A stretch of DNA of 64,000 nucleotides, from assembly GCF_905404315.1 (NCBI RefSeq), contig NC_066282.1, positions 9,634,501 to 9,698,500 of the forward strand, written 5' to 3'. Of this stretch, positions 31,645-42,538 are shown piece after piece. Position 1 is the stretch's first letter; every line of letters begins with the position of its first letter. A program made the translations under genes and the position numbers. The notes under the pieces were generated by a model, which made no database searches, was not told the DNA's origin, and worked only from the letters and a program-made list of their open reading frames with translations. This DNA is from Leptidea sinapis (Eukaryota > Arthropoda > Insecta > Lepidoptera > Pieridae).

Positions 31645-31871
31645 TTTTCAAGGAGCTTTCTTCCTCGTACTACAAAGCTGTGGAATGAGCTTCCTTGTGC
31701 GGTGTTTGCGGGACGATACGACATGGGTACCTTCAAAAAAAGCGCGTACTCCTTCTTTAAAGGCCGGCAACGCTCTTGTGATTCCTTTGGTGTTGCAGGA
31801 GAATGTGGGCGGCGATGATCACTTAACACCAGGTGACCCGTACGCTCGTTTGTCCTCCTATTCCATAAAAA
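31645..31871 (+). mobile_element. LINE-A 3' end with open C-terminal frame
   Basis: A plus frame ending at 31818 encodes FSRSFLPRTTKLWNELPCAV, GRYDMGTFKKSAYSFFKGRQ, then the 3' UTR GGGCGGCGATGATCACTTAA, ACCAGGTGACCCGTACGC and CTATTCCATAAAAAAA. The copy is 5'-truncated just inside the conserved tail domain. Confidence 0.8.
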
Positions 31872-32207
31872 AAGCCCTGTTCTCAAAGAGGACTATCTCA
31901 CAAAAACACATTCAAACAGCTACGTTGGTAGGATCAATTAAATAGTTGGACACAATGCAAGTATACTGTTACTATAGACATATTACCCAACGCTCAAGAG
32001 CATCCCAGTATCGGCCAGTTAGTGGATTGTTGTGTGACGTACAAGTCCCATGTCGGGGATATATTTGCTTCCTCAGTTAATTAATAGCAATTAGACGGAG
32101 CCTTATCATAGCAGAGATGTCTCGAGAGGATTGCTGAACAACTTCCTTCAAGTATATTTGGATTTATAGTTTTAGACAATATAAGATTAACAACATATCG
32201 TTGTTAA
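31872..32207. other. No gene seen
   Basis: Spacer between a LINE tail and a Helitron-like element; no repeats recognised. Confidence 0.4.
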
Positions 32208-32636
32208 TCTAATATATAAAATTCTCGTGTCTCGGTGTTTGTTACCAAACTCCTCCGAAACGGCTATACCAATTTGTTTTAATATTTGTGTATATATCGG
32301 GTAGGTTTGGGAATCGGCCAATATGTGCTTTTCATACCCTTAAATGATATATAAATATTTTTTTCACAACTATTTTTATTTTTATTTTATGATGATTCAG
32401 CATTAAAAATACACGCAACATAAATTTTTCACGATTTTAATATTATTCTATTCCATCCACAGATACGCAATAGAGTTGCAAGATGGCAATCGAATGTAAT
32501 AATTATTGTAGTACGATAAATTTTATGTACGATATATTTGGTAGGTCTGAGAATCGGTCCTCATCTATTTTTTATACCCCAAAAATTTTTTTTTTTTATT
32601 ACTTTATATCGCAATACAAATTGTTGGGTCAACTAG
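32208..32636 (+). mobile_element. Helitron-like non-autonomous element
   Basis: A|TCTAATATATAAAATTCTCG, GTGTCTCGGTGTTTGTTACC, TATCGGGTAGGTTTGGGAAT, TCCATCCACAGATACGCAAT and TTGTTGGGTCAACTAG|T. Same family as 20234-20680 and 38401-38861, with independent decay. Confidence 0.7.
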
Positions 32637-33284
32637 TCTCATATAAATATTTAGCTTCGAAATTTTTTGTGCAAATACATAGCAATGAATAGTTACAGAT
32701 ACATCGAAATAGTATAATAATAGGTTATACTACTTTTTCATCACATTTCCCGATATTTGGCACTTTTGTAAAATCCATGTTACTGGGAGAGAACAGAATA
32801 TTTTTCAACTACCTAAATACTTCGGCCGCGCACTCTTGACTGAGCTTATAAAAATCGTTGTTAATTAAAACTTTAATAACATTATATTAAATTGAATATA
32901 TTGCAATTTTATTTTATCGAGGAATATAACTTAAGGCTTAATTGAAATTTATCCAGTACATTTTCTTGATATGTACACAAACAGAAACCTATATAATTTT
33001 AATTATTTAGATTACAATACTGTTTGTCGAGCGATATAAGTTTCTGTCTATCGAGTTAAATTCCCACAGGGGACAATATTATTGATGCTTACTTCAATTC
33101 GAGAATTCGGCGATTTCAGGAGAATTTGATAAATTATTTCTGACGGGGAAGTTAAAAACCGTTATCAGATGGGAAGGTCGGTTCAAGTTTCATTTTGAGA
33201 GTCCCTGCAGTGATCGTAGTTAAAATATTGAGCGATAAAATACTGTACTATGGATGTGGTATTCTTAGACCTACTAATGCAAGA
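32637..33284. other. No gene seen
   Basis: AT-rich DNA without recognised repeats. Confidence 0.4.
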
Positions 33285-33420
33285 AATTCATTGCCACTCT
33301 TTTAAATCAAGATTTATATTTCCAAGATTAGCTTTACAAATCATTTCAATTACAATATATTATGTAAAGTGATGCAACAAACATACTCAAACGTCAAATA
33401 GTCAATTTCTTACACGAGTA
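33285..33420 (-). mobile_element. LINE-D 3' UTR fragment
   Basis: AGAAATTCATTGCCACTCTT, TTACAAATCATTTCAATTAC, TATGTAAAGTGATGCAACAA and CAAATAGTCAATTTCT match 57560-57680. The end with ATCAAAATCACTTTATTCAT is absent, so only the inner part survives. Confidence 0.6.
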
Positions 33421-34201
33421 AGTCAAAAAAATAAATGTAAATTAATGAAAAACAAAAGTTATTGTGTGGAGTAACTCCATCATCCACATACACCGTAAAC
33501 AAATAAAGGCATTTTAAAAGCGATTTTAGAAATTGAAAGCAAACCCGTCTCTTAAGCTTAACGAAAATGGCTTAAGATTTGAAATTGCTATATTTTGTTG
33601 TAGTCGTAATTATAATGGGCGTTTTGAGATTCGGTTTTGGCAAAGTGCCTCAGAGTTGGGAGACCTATTCGAACTGCCTTAATGCAATTGTGAAGTCCAG
33701 CCCTCTCATTGTTAATTAATTTATAATTTGAGCGCCAACTTCCAATCCTTAGTTCAAGACTTTGGAGATAATGGAAGCACAATTAGTATTTTATGTATAG
33801 GTTTAAATAACTTTATTTTCATTAAGAACTTTTGTCACTTACATGAGAAATTAATAGTTTAACAATTAAAGTAGGTACTTACAAACAATGATTTTGGAAG
33901 GAATATGAATGCAATATAATGTTAAGCAAATAGATAAAACATAAAACAACCCACTTGTGTTATTGTAACGTTTCACAATTATTGAGTACTACCTTTGTCC
34001 GCGACTTAGTCCGTGTGGAATATTTACTTTGGGCAGATTTTTTACTACAAATAATACACATACCAACTGCTTTTTCCGCTGCTGGCGGCGCTCTTCTACG
34101 ATACAGCAGATATCCATTGTCAATGTGGACAGTCTCTTCAATAGTATTTCCCTGCGAACATGCAAGTTTCTTTAGAGAAAGAAAGAGAAGCTTCTTGCAC
34201 A
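33421..34201. other. No gene; one repeat start near 34000
   Basis: Mostly AT-rich. GTCCGCGACTTAGTCCGTGT followed by TACTTTGGGCAGATTTTTTA at about 33995-34045 resembles the beginning of the repeat at 14578-15033. The frames at 33955-34224 and 33960-34202 overlap each other on opposite strands and are not genes. Confidence 0.4.
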
Positions 34202-34468
34202 CCAGTGCAAGGGAGCCTGTATAGGATGCCGGCTAGATTATGGGTACCAACGGGGCCTATTTCTGCCGAAGCAGTTATGTGTAAGCATTCTTGTATTTCA
34301 ATCTGAGGGGCGCCGTAGCTAGTCAAATTACTAGGAAAATGTGACTTAACATCATATGTCACAAGGTGATGAGCGCAATTATTGTAGTGCCGTTCAGAGT
34401 TTTTGGGTTTTTCAAGAATCCTGAGCGGCACTATACCCATAATCTAGCCAGCATCCTGTGCAAGGGAA
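34202..34468 (+). mobile_element. ~300-bp repeat chimera with inverted head at its 3' side
   Basis: It begins with the normal head (AGGATGCCGGCTAGATTATG) and continues in order to the second hairpin arm CCTGAGCGGCACTAT. There the expected tail is replaced by ACCCATAATCTAGCCAGCAT and CCTGTGCAAGGG, the reverse complement of the head. The result has head sequence at both ends, facing inward. Confidence 0.7.
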
Positions 34469-34700
34469 TTGAATAATTATAAATCATTTTTAAATTGCCA
34501 AGTCAAAAGTCAAATTTAATTTTAAATCCCATTGTTTTCTGGTCTCTAGGTAGGTGTTCATGCAAAATTTAAATAGGAAAGTCAGTTTTAGTTTTAGCTA
34601 CGAACTTAAAAGTCGATCACAGATTTGTTCGTAGATGCAATATCGACATCTCGCGGTGCACTCCAAGTACAAGTACTTTGTCGTAAGTGCCTTTGAAGAG

Positions 34701-35142
34701 AAGTAAAATTCTCGTGTCACAATGTTAGTTACCTTACTCCTCCGAAACGGCTTTACTGATTTTTACCAAATTTTATATGCATATTCAGTAGGTCTGAGAA
34801 TCGGCTACCATTTATTTCTTATCCCCCTAAACGTTAAGGGTAGTCCACCCCAATTTTTTTTTAATTTTTTGAATTTTTTTTTTATTTTTATTTCATTATG
34901 ATTCAGCATTGTAAAATACATACAAATTTAAATTTTCGCCCTTCTACGATCTACAACTATTTTTGTATCAAGATTTTTATATCATTGTGTTCCATCCACC
35001 AAACCGATTTAGGGTTGCAAGATGGCAATCGAATACAATAATTGTAGTACGATATATTTGGTAGGTCTGAGAATCGGTTGCATAAAATTTTTTAATAATT
35101 GTTTTTTTAATATTTTACGTTTACATTTGCTGGGTCAGCGAG
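34701..35142 (+). mobile_element. Helitron-like element, diverged ends
   Basis: AGTAAAATTCTCGTGTCACA, CTCCTCCGAAACGGCTTTAC, GTAGGTCTGAGAATCGGCTA, CTTCTACGATCTACAACTAT, TTAGGGTTGCAAGATGGCAA and ATTTGCTGGGTCAGCGAG. The final CTAG is mutated to CGAG and the TATATA start is lost, so it is an older copy. Confidence 0.65.
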
Positions 35143-35787
35143 TAACTTATATTTATTATATCAAACGTTTCTTTAAGTTTTAGCACTGAAAGTAAAGAAT
35201 CCTAAAATTTTCATAAAGCTATCAAGTTTAAATAAAGTTATTTACGTTTTAAAGATAATTTAATCTATGAAATGCAATGCAGCTAGCTACATCCGGTTTC
35301 ACAAACAACAACTAATTGTTGTAATAAATTTATTAGACCAACTAATGCTCATACTATATCGCCAGCGGAAATCTAAATTCTATTCCACTATACTAAAGCT
35401 CAGATTTTAATACGACAAGTACATCAGTGTCAGTTAATTTAATTAGAGGTCGCGTTGCATTTGATGTAGATTTCGCCATTCAAAATTCATCCATAATGCA
35501 AAATAACGATGTAATTCTGACGAAAATTTCCCCTGAATTTTAATAAGACTCTTGATTCGTACTGTGTTCCTCGTATAGAGTTACGCGCTTAATGAAGTTG
35601 ATGATGTTGAACTCAATACTTTGTGTTTTATTCATAAATGAAAAATGTATGAAGTAGAAACGTTTGTTTACTTTGTAATTATATTTCATCCTCTTATACG
35701 AAATGGAATGTAAAAGTTCTGTTTAGACTGCGGAATTAAATGAAGCGCTACTTGGGAATGCATTTTAATTCTTGGATTCACATTTTT
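35143..35787. other. No gene seen
   Basis: AT-rich DNA without recognised elements. Confidence 0.4.
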
Positions 35788-36082
35788 TTTTATGGAATAG
35801 GAGGAGCGTACGGGTCACCTGTTGTTAAGTGATCTCCGCCGCCCACAATCTCTTGCAACACCAGAGGAATCACAGGAGAGTTGCCGGCTTTTAAGGAAGG
35901 TGTACGCGCTTTTTATGAAGGTGCCCATGTCGTATCGTCCCGGAAACACCGCACAAGGAAGTTCATTCCACAGCTTTGTAGTACGTGGAAGAAAGCTCCT
36001 TGAAAACCGCACTGTGGAAGACCGCCAAACATACAGATGGTGGGGATGATATCCTAACTTGTTTATATATAGTGCGAAGGGT
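35788..36082 (-). mobile_element. LINE-A 3' end, minus copy
   Basis: TTTTTTTTTATGGAATAGGA (tail), CGTACGGGTCACCTGTTGTT and CGCCGCCCACAATCTCTTGC lead into a minus frame 35815-36012 with RFSRSFLPRTTKLWNELPC and GRYDMGTFIKSAYTFLKSR. Upstream on the minus strand the sequence degenerates after CGCCAAACATACAGATGG. Confidence 0.8.
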
Positions 36083-36085
36083 TAG

Positions 36086-37769
36086 AGAAGAAAATCTTTA
36101 ATGGAGACACAGCAAGATAAAAAGGGAAAGCGAATCTATTGTTATAATTACCAATTTTGATTGAGAAGATATAAATAATTAGCAACTTTGGCAATTTAGA
36201 AAACATTAACTAATCTAATAATAAAACTAACCTAATCGATGGAACTCAGAAAGGTAGTAAAGTCACAGATCACTGGAAAATTTAATAAACGCACGAAAAA
36301 TAATGAGATTGTAAACGGTGTTGCCTGTTTTTATTTCTTAACTGATTATTTTTATAGAAGACGAGGCAAGAGATCAAAAGGCTCATCTGATTGTGAAAAT
36401 TGAAAATCCAGCTGCTTATGGGAATCTGCAATAACCTGTGCCCTCAGGGCAAATAATAAAATAAAAAACGAAATATTAATTTCAGCAAAATCGAAAATAA
36501 ATTGTATATATTACTATGATTTAATTATTCATAAAATAAAGTATAATATAATAAAAAAAAATTGGAGGGTGATTGGGGTTCGAACCCACACTCAGCCAGG
36601 CTGCCTTGAAATAAGTAGTTGTAATTAATGATAGAACTTCAACCCTACTCCAAAGCCGGCTGTAATGTGACATGCAATAGATGGAAGACAAAAAAAAGGC
36701 TGTGGATAAAAACTTTCACGTTAAGTTTTCAGTCATAATGTTTCCTCACCGAGTTCCTTGTGGCTGAGTCGATAATGAAGCCATAGTAAATTTTAGTAGT
36801 TGTACATAAAATCTGAATATTTAAAGCTAAACATTGATTCTATTGAAAATTTTAAATGTCGAATATATGAGATACGTCTAAGTTTGAATGTCCCTAAATC
36901 ACTCAACTTACTTCATTTTACTCTTCACTTAGTAAGGATATAGCTTACCAAAGTTAGTAAGATACTAAGCTAATCATTTTCTATTTCCTTCCTAAACAAA
37001 CATTTGTGAGTTATATTTCAAAATGGTTTTATCAAAAGCGCACGGCTTTTACCACTTTCAACTTTTGCAATTTAAAAAGAAAACTTATTTCTATTTGTTC
37101 TATAAGAAACTGAACTCTATATAATACCGTATATATCTCATTGTCGACGCAATTTTCTAGTTAAAATCAACTTTGTGTCTATGTTGCAGGTTTGCGATGT
37201 TATGTTTCGACTGAGAAGTTTCTCTGCTAAACTTTCCTCGTTCATAGATTGGTGAATAAATATTATGGAAGCATTCACCATCTGTGTCTTATTCAAACAA
37301 AATTCTTAAGATCACTGCTATCTTTGTGTCTGTAAAGTTGTAGAACAATTTAAATATTTATACAGGTACCCTTGTTATTGGTACATAATATTACATTCAG
37401 CAAAATGCGAGAATACTATCTAAATTTATATATCGATATTATCGCCTTTTAGCATAATACATTTGCGATTTCTTTTTACACGCTTTTTATTAGCTTCACC
37501 TGTATGTATGTTTGTATGTAACCGACTTATTTGGGCGCGATTTCCACCCACTTTAAACGGCCAGATTTCGTTCAAACTCCGTAGATTTCAAGGACCGATG
37601 ACAATACATTATTTTAATAAAATTATTCTGTTTTTCAATTTGTAAAATAAGATTTTTGTTAATTTATATATCTTTTTCATGTATCGTATAAGGCTGGAAT
37701 TGATGATCGTTTATAATTTCAACTATTATCTTTTCAACCAAAGCATGTCTTTTAGTATACAAATTATTT
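36086..37769. other. No gene; one lone B-box-like site
   Basis: AT-rich DNA. TGGGGTTCGAACCCACACTC at 36578-36597 resembles the T-arm/B-box of a tRNA, but no acceptor or D-arm is found on either strand within the expected distance. A 60-codon frame at 37463-37645 is featureless. Confidence 0.4.
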
Positions 37770-37985
37770 AAGTTTTCTTTAGTGTTAATTCCGCCAATAT
37801 TTGTCTTTAAAACAATTCGACACGTGTTTCGCCTCTACACGAGGCATCCTCAGGACGTGTTGTCTCGCCAAAATCTGGCACGAGACTGAATCAAATGAGC
37901 CGGAAGCCGCTCTTTTATACCCTCGCCCCATGAAATGACGCGCTGTGATTGGTCGGCTGTTGTGACGTATTACCCCCGGAAGAGA
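37770..37985. repeat. ACACGTGTCGAATTG-family repeat, single-arm copy
   Basis: AGTTTTCTTTAGTGTTAATT, AAAACAATTCGACACGTGTT, CTACACGAGGCATCCTCAGG and ACGTGTTGTCTCGCCAAAAT match 18187-18330, and then extend for ~120 bases beyond it (GAGCCGGAAGCCGCTCTTTT, ATGACGCGCTGTGATTGGTC). It shows the family is longer than the inverted pair at 18 kb. Class unknown. Confidence 0.55.
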
Positions 37986-38044
37986 CACGTAACAAAGGTG
38001 ATGGGATGTTTTTTAGTTTTTTTAAATTGTTTTTATTTTATATT

Positions 38045-38215
38045 TGATATTCCTTTCTTAAAAAGCTCTTCATCGTGCACCCTGAAAATTCCTGTGCTAC
38101 AGCGATTACAGCTTCATCATCTTTGAATCTCTATTAATAATTAAGCAAATATTCTACGTTAGAAATTGAAATCAATGGGGTTTATGTCGGGTGAATATGG
38201 CGGACGCTAAAGTAT
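38045..38215 (-). pseudogene. Mariner-like transposase C-terminal remnant
   Basis: On the minus strand, RPPYSPDINPIDFNF carries the YSPDLNPxD motif whose aspartate is the third catalytic residue of Tc1/mariner transposases. In another frame RFKDDEAVIAVAQEF and MKSFLRKEYQI follow, resembling the usual RF..DEEVI..V and F...GI stretch near the transposase C-terminus. A frameshift and stops separate the two. No terminal repeats are recognised. Confidence 0.6.
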
Positions 38216-38400
38216 TTCGAAGCCAGTATCTGGCAGCAGAGTGCCTCTCTCCATCAGTGGACGTCTTCCGAGTGATATGTTTCTTCAGAAGATACATATA
38301 TACATTTAAGACTATTCAAAATAAATTGATATTGAGTGTTTTTAATTTCTAATGAGCTGTGGAGTGCGAAAATGATCTGTGTCAATCGTATCGTAATTTA

Positions 38401-38861
38401 TCTTCAAATATATAAAATTCTCGTGTCCCGGTGTTTGTTACCAAGCTCCTCCAATACAGCTTAACCGATTTGTATGAAAACTTGTGCACGCATCTGGTAG
38501 GTCTGAGAATCAGCCAACATCTATTTTTCATATCCCTAAATAATAAGGGTGACTCACCCCTAAGTTTATATTTTATTATGATTCAGCATTAAAAATACAT
38601 ACAAATTGAAAATATCACCAAATTTCACCGTCCATCTACGATCGACACCTATTGCTATTTATATCGCGATTTTTATATTATCCACAGATTCGCAAGAGGG
38701 TTGCGAGATGGAAATCGATATAATAATTATTGTAGCACAATAATGTACTATATTTTTGCTAGGTTTGAGATTCGGTCGTCATCTATTATACCCCAAAAAT
38801 TTTAATTATTGTTTTTTTTTATTACTTTATATGGCAATACAACGTTTGCTGGGTCAACTAG
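38401..38861 (+). mobile_element. Helitron-like non-autonomous element
   Basis: A|TCTTCAAATATATAAAATTC, TCGTGTCCCGGTGTTTGTTA, GGTAGGTCTGAGAATCAGCC, ATCTACGATCGACACC, ATTCGCAAGAGGGTTGCGAG and ACGTTTGCTGGGTCAACTAG|T. The A|T insertion site is kept at both ends. Of this family, this copy and 20234-20680 have the clearest ends. Confidence 0.75.
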
Positions 38862-39178
38862 TTTATGTATATTATTAAGTATTGTTGCGACAAAGCAATT
38901 GTGTGGGACAGTTTGTAGTTATAAAGTTGGTCACACGATATTTCTGTAATTAAACAGTATTAACTGAAGCGGGAATTAATGTAAATGAAATGGTTGCCTG
39001 CTTGGAAAACTGAAGATGATAAAATTTAACAAGCATGCAACGTTATAGTTAGTAAATAACTTGCTGTAAAAATAAATTTGTAGATTGGTTGGCCATATAC
39101 GGATCCGGTGATCTTGAAGCTGATCACCACGGTCCAGTCTCATACCCTTCTACTCTCTATGGGTACCTATTGCTTCTA

Positions 39179-39558
39179 TACAGGTTGTTACAAAATTTGC
39201 TGTAAAGCGGAAAGGTGGTTAAATGGGCCCTTATAACGAGTCCGTTCACAATATTTAAGAACCGTAGTAACACTGTATAACATACCACAAAAATATTATT
39301 ATTTTCACTGATGTGCATACCCTATTTCAGTAAAATTAAAGAGTGAACTACGCAGAATGTAGCTACATTTCTACCTAATTCGCGGAACGACAAAACGACC
39401 TAAATGAACACTTACTTTTTCATAATAAACGTCAAATTTACAGAATCGGCTCAAAGTGTGCTCCGCCTTGCTCAATACACAACCTCGCTAGGATAGACAA
39501 AATTTTTGGCTTTGATAATTATTTATATTTTTTACGGGGTATTTTGTAACACGTTGTA
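39179..39558 (-). mobile_element. Tc1/mariner-like deletion element with TA target
   Basis: A 380-bp element with inverted ends TACAGGTTGTTACAAAAT and ATTTTGTAACACGTTGTA (a few mismatches) flanked by TA on each side, the target of Tc1/mariner elements. On the minus strand 39438-39503 encodes ILARLCIEQGGAHFEPIL and stop, resembling transposase C-termini of this superfamily (the CIEQ.GGHFE pattern). The rest of the transposase is deleted. Confidence 0.65.
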
Positions 39559-39621
39559 TACGTTGAAGACCTATGCTGAAGAGTGACAATTTATTGTGTA
39601 TAACCTTGCCAATTATCAAAC

Positions 39622-39767
39622 AGTGATGCTCAGAATTCTTGAAAAACCCAGATTTCTAAGTGGCATCGTAATTGTGCTCGTCACTGAGACTTAAGATGTC
39701 AAGTCTTATTAGCCCAATAATTTCACTAGCGCCGCTGTGGTACCCACTTCTAGCCGCCATTTCATGC
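39622..39767 (-). mobile_element. ~300-bp repeat, minus copy with deletions
   Basis: CAGAATTCTTGAAAAACCCA, GTGCTCGTCACTGAGACTTA, AGCCCAATAATTTCACTAGC, then a jump to GCCGCTGTGGTACCCAC. About 90 bases between the GCTACGGCGCCC block and the GCCGTTGTGG block are missing, as is the tail side. Confidence 0.65.
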
Positions 39768-39865
39768 CCGCCAACAATTCAATTCAGAATTTCTTTCCTC
39801 TCACAGTCACTTTGTGGAATCAATTACCGGCTGCTGTTTTCCTGAACCATTACGATTTAGGAATC
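39768..39865 (+). pseudogene. LINE-C ORF2 C-terminal remnant, plus copy
   Basis: The plus frame reads NFFPLTVTLWNQLPAAVFL and NHYDLGI, the FFP.T..LWN.LP..VF...YDLG signature of a jockey/CR1-type LINE tail. It begins right at the end of the ~300-bp repeat fragment, and the remaining tail is unclear. Confidence 0.55.
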
Positions 39866-40174
39866 TGCCAGCAATCACGTCATACAAAAACAAAGCCGAA
39901 ATATGGAAAATGCCACCATTTACACCATAATTAGCTTTGACTATTATATCTATACATTGCCGCATTTACTACTGTTGTTTGAAATATTCTTGGTCAATAA
40001 GCAGCAATGTAAAACATTTATTCAGTTCAGGTTACATATGTTGAATTTAGAACCGGAGTCGGACAGTGACAGTTGACACATGACACTTATATTGTCTTTA
40101 AGCACACTTTTGTCATTCCGTTATGAGACTGCGAATGATATGTCCTTATATATGTATAGAACGTCATTGCCTTC

Positions 40175-40310
40175 AAGATTAGAACATACTTCCACTTTAA
40201 GAGCCGGCTACGCATCGCTTGACCCCTCGTGTTACGTATGTCCATGTAAATTTTCCTTACCACTCCCCACCACTAGAGACTCCACCCCTTTCCTCTTTAA
40301 AAAAAAATGC
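40175..40310 (+). repeat. Possible LINE-C 3' UTR remnant
   Basis: CACTTTAAGAGCCGGCTACG and CATCGCTTGACCCCTCGTGT resemble the TTAAAGGCCGGCAACGCATC...CCTCTGGTGTTG segment that follows LINE tail domains. The similarity is limited; it could be chance within a pyrimidine-rich stretch. Confidence 0.35.
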
Positions 40311-40321
40311 GTTCGTTAGTT

Positions 40322-40472
40322 TAAGACAGTAGATGTCAACTCTCATTAGCCCAGTAATCTCACTAGGTATGGCGCCTTCTAAAATGAAACACAATAATGT
40401 TTGCACACCACTGCTTGAAAAGGTGTGGCCATGGTTCTAGCTAGCAGGCATTATGTGCAATTAAGCCATCCA
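40322..40472 (-). mobile_element. ~300-bp repeat, head half
   Basis: GATGTCAACTCTCATTAGCC, ATCTCACTAGGTATGGCGCC and CACCACTGCTTGAAAAGGTG follow the minus order to GTGCAATTAAGCCATCCACT. The hairpin and A-tail half is absent. Confidence 0.6.
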
Positions 40473-40822
40473 CTCGTATGTCGATACTATCACTAGTGTT
40501 ATTGTATTTCTATACTAAAACTAAACTGAGTAAGTCTGGATAACCGGCACAACTAGTATGTATTAAAAATGTCTATTTTCATTTTTCGCAGTCTACATTC
40601 ATAAAATATATTTGAACGTGTATATCTAAAAACGAGATACCTGCGCTCGTTCGTCGCTTCTCCACTGAATTATTTATGTTTTCTTCTTTAGAGACATGAT
40701 GCTCTGCGGCGGGCACGTACATAGTGTTGCTAAGGTGTGTTGCTTAAGGATTGGCTTCCTTTTGAAGCGAAGATATTACATAATATTTTTTTAAAGACCT
40801 TGTCAGCGAGTGAGGTGATTTA

Positions 40823-40905
40823 GTCATGCTAAAGCATTGTTGTATTTCGATTTTAAGGGCGCGGTAGTTAGTAAAATTACAAGTGAGACTTAGCATCTTG
40901 TCAGA
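40823..40905 (+). repeat. ~300-bp repeat, short central fragment
   Basis: AAGCATTGTTGTATTTCGAT, GGGCGCGGTAGTTAGTAAAA and GTGAGACTTAGCATCTTGTC match the middle of the repeat in plus orientation. Both ends are lost. Confidence 0.5.
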
Positions 40906-41341
40906 GCATCAAATATTTCCGAAGTGGTATTAGTATCTAGGATATTAGAAATTACATCAAAAACAATTCTAAAGAAATCAATTTTGTGAAAATAATATTT
41001 TTATGCGTTATTTGTCTTAAAATGAGGAGTCTTGTCTTACAAGTAACTTGAGTTCCATTGAATTGTTATGGGGAGGGCGTATCATTATCAAGGTAGAAAT
41101 TGACTACGAGAATAGGGATGAACTATCGAAAAAATTGAATCGTGACCTACCTTTAGATCATATTCATAGAGTTGAGTATAAACACGTAGAGTGGGTAATT
41201 AATCAATTTTGCCGATGGATACCTACTGTTAAGAGAGAAGAGTATCTAGAATAATAGAGCTTGTATGGAAGGGTTGACGCAAACGCGAGAAGACTGACAA
41301 GTATGATAAAGGTATAGAAATCTAAATAAGAAGTTGCGGTC

Positions 41342-41505
41342 TTTCTGAAAAGATATGATAAGGGTACTTTCAAAAAGAGCAGGTACACCTTCCGGCCGGC
41401 AATGCTCCTGTGATGCCTCTGATTTTACAAGAGAATGTGAACAACGGTGATCACTTAGCATCAGGTTACCCATACGCTCGTTTGTTCTCCTCTTGCATAT
41501 AAATA
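41342..41505 (+). mobile_element. LINE-A 3' tail, diverged
   Basis: AAAGAGCAGGTACACCTTCC, GGCCGGCAATGCTCCTGTGA, GTGATCACTTAGCATCAGGT and CTCGTTTGTTCTCCTCTTGC match the LINE-A tail with many substitutions. The preceding coding part is only faintly visible (ATGATAAGGGTACTTTC). Confidence 0.65.
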
Positions 41506-41904
41506 ATACTAGAAGTCACATAGTCTCGATAAACATCTCACAATTCCAATAAAAATATTAGATTTAAGCGATGCCTTTTTTTAGCGTACTCTACGTATGC
41601 ATGTGACAGTCGTCTCGCTATGAAATTAGCAGTCATTTTATTGCCAAATATAGTAGCAGAAAGTTTTCGAGTAGTGGATATCGACCTTTAGGAAAAATTT
41701 CAAAGAATATCCGAACAAATTACTGGCGAAATATACAGCTTTCTTGCTAAACATATTAAATTTACAAGCAATATTTCAAGGAAGAGTTTATTGCTGGAAC
41801 GAGATATGTTACTTAGGATATTTTGCCACATGAAGTTGTCAGGGTGTACCGTGACATACAAACACGAGAAGCACGTATAATTTTATTGTGTTATCAACGG
41901 AAGA

Positions 41905-42262
41905 GTGAAACACATGGATGCTCGAATTGTCAGGGACCCAGTACTCTGTGAACGGTTAGATCACTTGGCGTTGCGTAGAGACCTAGCTTCATTATGTATC
42001 TTCTACCGCACATATTACGGGGAGTGTTCCGAAGAGCTGTTTGACCTGATTCCTGCCGCCGAGTTTCACCTTCACATGCCATAATTTAGGAGCAGTCCTC
42101 TGCAGTGCGGTTTTCAAGGAACTTTCTTCCACGGACAACCAAGCTGTGGAATGGACTTCCTTCCGCGGTGTTTCTAGGACGATACGACATGGATACCTTC
42201 AAAATAAATCACGAGCACCGTTCCAAAAGGCTGGCAACCAACCCGTATGCTCATTTGTCCTA
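41905..42262 (+). pseudogene. LINE-A ORF2 C-terminus, decayed
   Basis: The plus strand reads LRRDLASLCIFYRTYYGECS, EELFDLIPAAEFHLHMP, then a stop, then a shifted LWNGLPSAV-type segment and YDMDTF. It corresponds to LINE-A but extends further 5' than most copies. A deletion of about 20 bases follows CACATGCCATAATT, and the 3' UTR is cut short after CAACC. Confidence 0.65.
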
Positions 42263-42538
42263 AAATCCAGCTCAATAATGTGAAGCTTGAAGGAATAATT
42301 AGAGTTAAAAACACTACCAAATTTCGTAAGGCTGTTTATGTTGAGACGAATGGGAAAACCAACAATTATAATATTGCTCTTTTATAATCATATTATTAAT
42401 ATGTAGTCTATTCATAATTTGTTATTCACTCACTTCTGGCCATGAACATAAAAAAATATTTATATCTACACAATGATATTTAAAAGTAATAATATCATTG
42501 TATCTTTGTTGTATCTACACCAAAATTCATAGATGTAT

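Noticed and set aside
36578..36597. GGTTCGAACCC as a possible tRNA gene
   Set aside because: No acceptor stem, D-arm or anticodon arm at the right spacing on either strand.
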